NCBI GenBank assembly: GCA_903849645.1
Contig: CAINJJ010000041.1
Span: 62,001-126,000, forward strand
Source of the DNA: an uncultured Acidobacteriaceae bacterium
GTDB lineage: Bacteria; Acidobacteriota; Terriglobia; Terriglobales; Acidobacteriaceae
Length of the DNA: 64,000 nt
Direction of reading: 5' to 3'
The translations under genes and the position numbers were made by a program. The notes under the pieces are model-generated. The model was not told where the DNA came from. It did no database searches and was given only the letters and a program-made list of their open reading frames with translations. Positions 61,418-64,000 of the stretch are shown here, one piece after another (position 1 is the stretch's first letter; each line of letters begins with the position of its first letter).

Positions 61418-61663
61418 TCCCAAATTGTAAGGCGGCGGAAGGAGAGAGGATGCTCAGATTTGAGGTTGGGAAGGGGCTGCCTGGCCGGAAAAGGTACAGA
61501 GAGCTTTCCGGCCAGAGCGGGCCGTGGGGGGCTTCCGTCCTTCAGGGCAGGCGGATGTTCCTTGCGGTCTTGCGCGATGTGCTGGGCGTGGATCTGTTTT
61601 GCTTGCGAAAGGGCGCTGATTCCAGACTTGGGTCGAACGCGCCGGACCAGCATCCAATGGACC

Positions 61664-63208
61664 ATGAGTGCTTCAGAAGCTTCCATTTCCGGCCCACAGC
61701 CGACCTCCCTGGGTGCAGCCCCCGGTGTTCATTTTGGATTCCAAAATACCTATGCCCGGTTGCCGGAGCGGTTTTTCGCGCGGGTGAATCCAACACCGGT
61801 GGCGGCGCCGCGGCTGGTGAAGTTGAATGTTGAACTTGCCCACAAGCTCGGATTGGACCCGGCGGAGTTGGCTGGAGGATCTGGAGTGGAGACGCTGGCC
61901 GGGAACCGCGTGGCCGAGGGCGCCGAGCCATTGGCGATGGCCTATGCCGGCCATCAGTTCGGGCATTTTGTGCCGCAACTTGGGGACGGTCGCGCCAACC
62001 TGCTTGGCGAGGTGATTGGGCAAGACGGTGTGCGCTACGACATTCATCTGAAAGGTTCCGGTCCCACTCCCTACTCACGGCGCGGGGACGGCAGAGCCGC
62101 GCTTGGGCCGGTGCTGCGCGAGTACATTGTCAGCGAGGCAATGGCGGCGCTGGGCGTTCCCACGACCCGCGCCCTGGCAGCGCTTACAACCGGAGAGCGC
62201 GTGATTCGCGAGACAGCCTTGCCGGGCGCGGTGTTCGTCCGGGTGGCGTCCAGCCATCTGCGTGTGGGAACGTTCCAGTACTTTGCCGCGCGGCAGGACA
62301 CGGACGGGGTGCGCCTGCTGGCTGACCATGCGATTGGCCGCCACGATCCCGAGGCCGCTCACACGGAACGGCCGTATGGGACGTTCCTTGAGGGAGTCAT
62401 CGCAAGGCAGGCGAAGCTGGTGGCGCAATGGATGCTCCTCGGCTTTGTCCATGGCGTGATGAATACGGACAATACCTCCATTACGGGCGAGACCATTGAT
62501 TACGGGCCGTGCGCCTTCATGGAGGCATATGATCCGGCCACGGTGTTCAGTTCGATTGACGCCAACGGGCGTTATGGCTACGGCAACCAGCCTCGCGCCG
62601 CGCTCTGGAATCTGGCGCGCCTCGCCGAGGCACTGCTTCCCGTTCTGGAGCTTGAGGCAGGGGGCCAGGAAGCGGCCGTCGCTTCTGCCAACGAGGCATT
62701 GCAAGCGTTTGCGCCGCAGTATGAACTGGCTCGCATGGCTGGTCTGCGAAGCAAGCTCGGCTTGTTTACTGAGCAGGATGGCGATGCGGCTATGGCCGAG
62801 AACCTGCTGGAGCGCATGGCCGCCAACCGAGCTGACTTTACGCTGACCTTTCGCCGGCTGTGCGAGGCCGCGGAAGGAGTGGAGGGCGACGCGGGAGTGC
62901 GCGGCCTGTTTGCTGACCCATCGGCCTATGACGGCTGGGCCGCCGGATGGCGCAGGCGACTTGAGGAAGAGTCCAAGTCGGCAGGGGAGCGCGCCGCGGC
63001 GATGCGGAGGGTGAATCCGGTGATCATTCCGAGGAACCACCTGGTCGAGGCCGTCATTGAGGCGGCGGTTGCGCGCGGGGATTTTAGTCCCTTCGAGGAG
63101 TTGCTCGATGCCGTGTTGAGTCCCTATGAAGACAGACCGGGTCTGGAGCGGTATGCCGCGCCGGCGCGCCCCGAGGAACAAGTCAGCCGAACGTTCTGTG
63201 GGACGTAG
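61664..63208 (+). CDS. selO: SelO family protein adenylyltransferase
   Basis: This is a pseudokinase-fold enzyme that attaches AMP to protein hydroxyl groups (YdiU/SelO). It is 514 residues long. Typical motifs are [55 protein letters not shown], and the metal/catalytic segment [20 protein letters not shown]. The C-terminus ends RTFCGT: the cysteine two residues from the end is where some SelO proteins carry selenocysteine. ATG at 61664 ([10 protein letters not shown]) is the likely start, with a weak ribosome site. The family is linked to redox stress. Confidence 0.93.
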   Translation: MSASEASISGPQPTSLGAAPGVHFGFQNTYARLPERFFARVNPTPVAAPRLVKLNVELAHKLGLDPAELAGGSGVETLAGNRVAEGAEPLAMAYAGHQFGHFVPQLGDGRANLLGEVIGQDGVRYDIHLKGSGPTPYSRRGDGRAALGPVLREYIVSEAMAALGVPTTRALAALTTGERVIRETALPGAVFVRVASSHLRVGTFQYFAARQDTDGVRLLADHAIGRHDPEAAHTERPYGTFLEGVIARQAKLVAQWMLLGFVHGVMNTDNTSITGETIDYGPCAFMEAYDPATVFSSIDANGRYGYGNQPRAALWNLARLAEALLPVLELEAGGQEAAVASANEALQAFAPQYELARMAGLRSKLGLFTEQDGDAAMAENLLERMAANRADFTLTFRRLCEAAEGVEGDAGVRGLFADPSAYDGWAAGWRRRLEEESKSAGERAAAMRRVNPVIIPRNHLVEAVIEAAVARGDFSPFEELLDAVLSPYEDRPGLERYAAPARPEEQVSRTFCGT

Positions 63209-63340
63209 CGGTGGAGGTTGAAGCCAGGCCCGGGCCGCCGCCTGCGGTCCAGGACCGTCCCTTCCTGTGGAGCGGCGTGTGCGAATGGCCAACGGATTCC
63301 AGGTTGCCAGATGACTCTCTCGACGAGAGCCGGGAGAGCG

Positions 63341-63354
63341 TGGTACCGTTATCA
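63341..63354 (+). promoter_or_regulatory. LacI-type operator-like palindrome
   Basis: TGGTACCGTTATCA matches the pattern TGGTAACGTTACCA, familiar from LacI-family operators, at 12 of 14 positions. It lies about 145 bases upstream of the secreted glycoside hydrolase gene in a region without other features. Confidence 0.4.
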
Positions 63355-63499
63355 GTCGCGCCGGAACCAGCCGCGGGGAATCACCGGCAGGCATGAATCC
63401 ATGAAGCGATTCAGCAGGCATGGAGCAGTGGCTGAAACGGCCCACGCATCGCGCAGAACTCCGGAAGCGAAGGAATCTCGCGGGATCAGGAGGAGATGG

Positions 63500-64000
63500 A
63501 TGACTCTGGATTCATCAAGAGTGAAGTTGTCCGCGGTGTGCGGTTTTGCCGTGGCCGGGATTTTCATCGCCGCGCTGGGCCAGTATGCCCTCGGCGAGAC
63601 CAAGCAGACGGCGGCGCAATGGCCAATCATCACGCGCACCGGCGATGCGCTCTTTGAAGGCGACCGTCCGTTTCGCTTTCTGGGCCTGGATGCGCCGGAC
63701 CTGCTGATGAACGAGTCGCAAATCCGGCCGGACCGCACCAACAGATTTCCCGATGAGTTTGAGATCCGCGATGCGTTGGACGGCCTTCGACGAGTGGGCG
63801 CACGGGCAACCCGCACCTTTACGCTGTCGGTCTTTTCCAGCGACGACAAAGGCATCCCGGTGCATATCACGGGGCGCAGGATCTACAACGAAGACGCATT
63901 TCGCGCGATGGACCTTGTTCTGGCGCTTGCGCACGAATACGACATCCGGCTCATTATCCCCCTGATTGCGTCGCAGACCTTTGAGCGCATACGAGGGATC
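63500..64000 (+). CDS. secreted glycoside hydrolase-like protein (3' partial)
   Basis: The first 167 residues are visible and the gene runs out of the window. There is an N-terminal signal or anchor (LSAVCGFAVAGIFIAALGQYAL). The following ITRTGDALFEGDRPFRFLGLDAPDLL and FEIRDALDGLRRVGARATRTF resemble the start of GH5/GH5_7-type mannanase or cellulase barrels, and the LVLALAHEYDIRLIIPLI segment fits the third strand. The start ATG has AGGAGG about six bases upstream. Specificity cannot be decided without the catalytic residues. Confidence 0.75.
   Translation, partial: MTLDSSRVKLSAVCGFAVAGIFIAALGQYALGETKQTAAQWPIITRTGDALFEGDRPFRFLGLDAPDLLMNESQIRPDRTNRFPDEFEIRDALDGLRRVGARATRTFTLSVFSSDDKGIPVHITGRRIYNEDAFRAMDLVLALAHEYDIRLIIPLIASQTFERIRGI

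Noticed and set aside
62075..63445. 456-residue minus-strand reading frame opposite selO
   Set aside because: No domain or ribosome site, and the SelO frame carries all family motifs.
1..64000. tRNA or rRNA genes
   Set aside because: I looked for T-arm signatures and rRNA-like blocks and found none. A covariance-model scan would be decisive.

Overview
The window is high-GC, densely coded DNA that most resembles an Acidobacteriota chromosome (class Terriglobia, Acidobacteriaceae-like). The evidence is an Oar-type TonB receptor with a carboxypeptidase-regulatory N-terminus, Tat-exported sugar isomerases and oxidoreductases, split glycine decarboxylase genes, and a REP-associated tyrosine transposase with its palindromes. 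No rRNA, tRNA, CRISPR array or prophage was seen, and the genus cannot be fixed from sequence alone.

Layout. 1-7.6 kb: an MdtABC-type RND efflux operon, with the adaptor cut by the window edge. 7.9-16.3 kb: storage glucan and galactose metabolism, made of a GAF-fused glucan phosphorylase convergent with a second phosphorylase, then galactokinase, an aldose epimerase and a PLP decarboxylase. 16.5-24.4 kb: housekeeping genes (cold shock protein, glycosyltransferase, TspO, M48 protease, threonyl-tRNA synthetase, RmlD) and one lower-GC orphan. 24.4-34.2 kb: a six-gene minus-strand uronate locus running from a TonB receptor through two sugar isomerases, an oxidoreductase and UxaC to a ROK regulator. 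It is headed by a strong promoter with palindromic half-sites at the predicted transcription start.

34.5-37.4 kb: a copper-type TonB receptor carrying the OprC metal motif (CxxxM, then HxM), preceded by a small secreted Cys/His/Met-rich protein. 37.5-43.9 kb: QueD and a lipid A/core operon (KdtA, LpxK, heptosyltransferase, methyltransferase, DUF3108). 43.9-49.1 kb: an aldo/keto reductase, a GH13 enzyme, an esterase, and a coupled zinc-ribbon/sigma-like pair. 49.6-56.7 kb: an accessory zone with four toxin-antitoxin modules around dnaB. One of these modules is bracketed by a 115-bp repeat of the tail of the preceding HTH gene. 56.7-61.0 kb: glycine cleavage genes gcvH, gcvPA and gcvPB, with a RAYT transposase and its REP palindromes lying between the two P-protein halves. 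61.1-64 kb: a YciI-like protein, SelO, and the start of a secreted glycoside hydrolase behind a LacI-type operator-like palindrome.

The best candidates for under-described biology are the copper receptor with its Cys/His/Met-rich partner, the REP/RAYT unit inside the glycine cleavage cluster, the duplicated gene tail around a toxin-antitoxin module, and the operator-controlled uronate locus.
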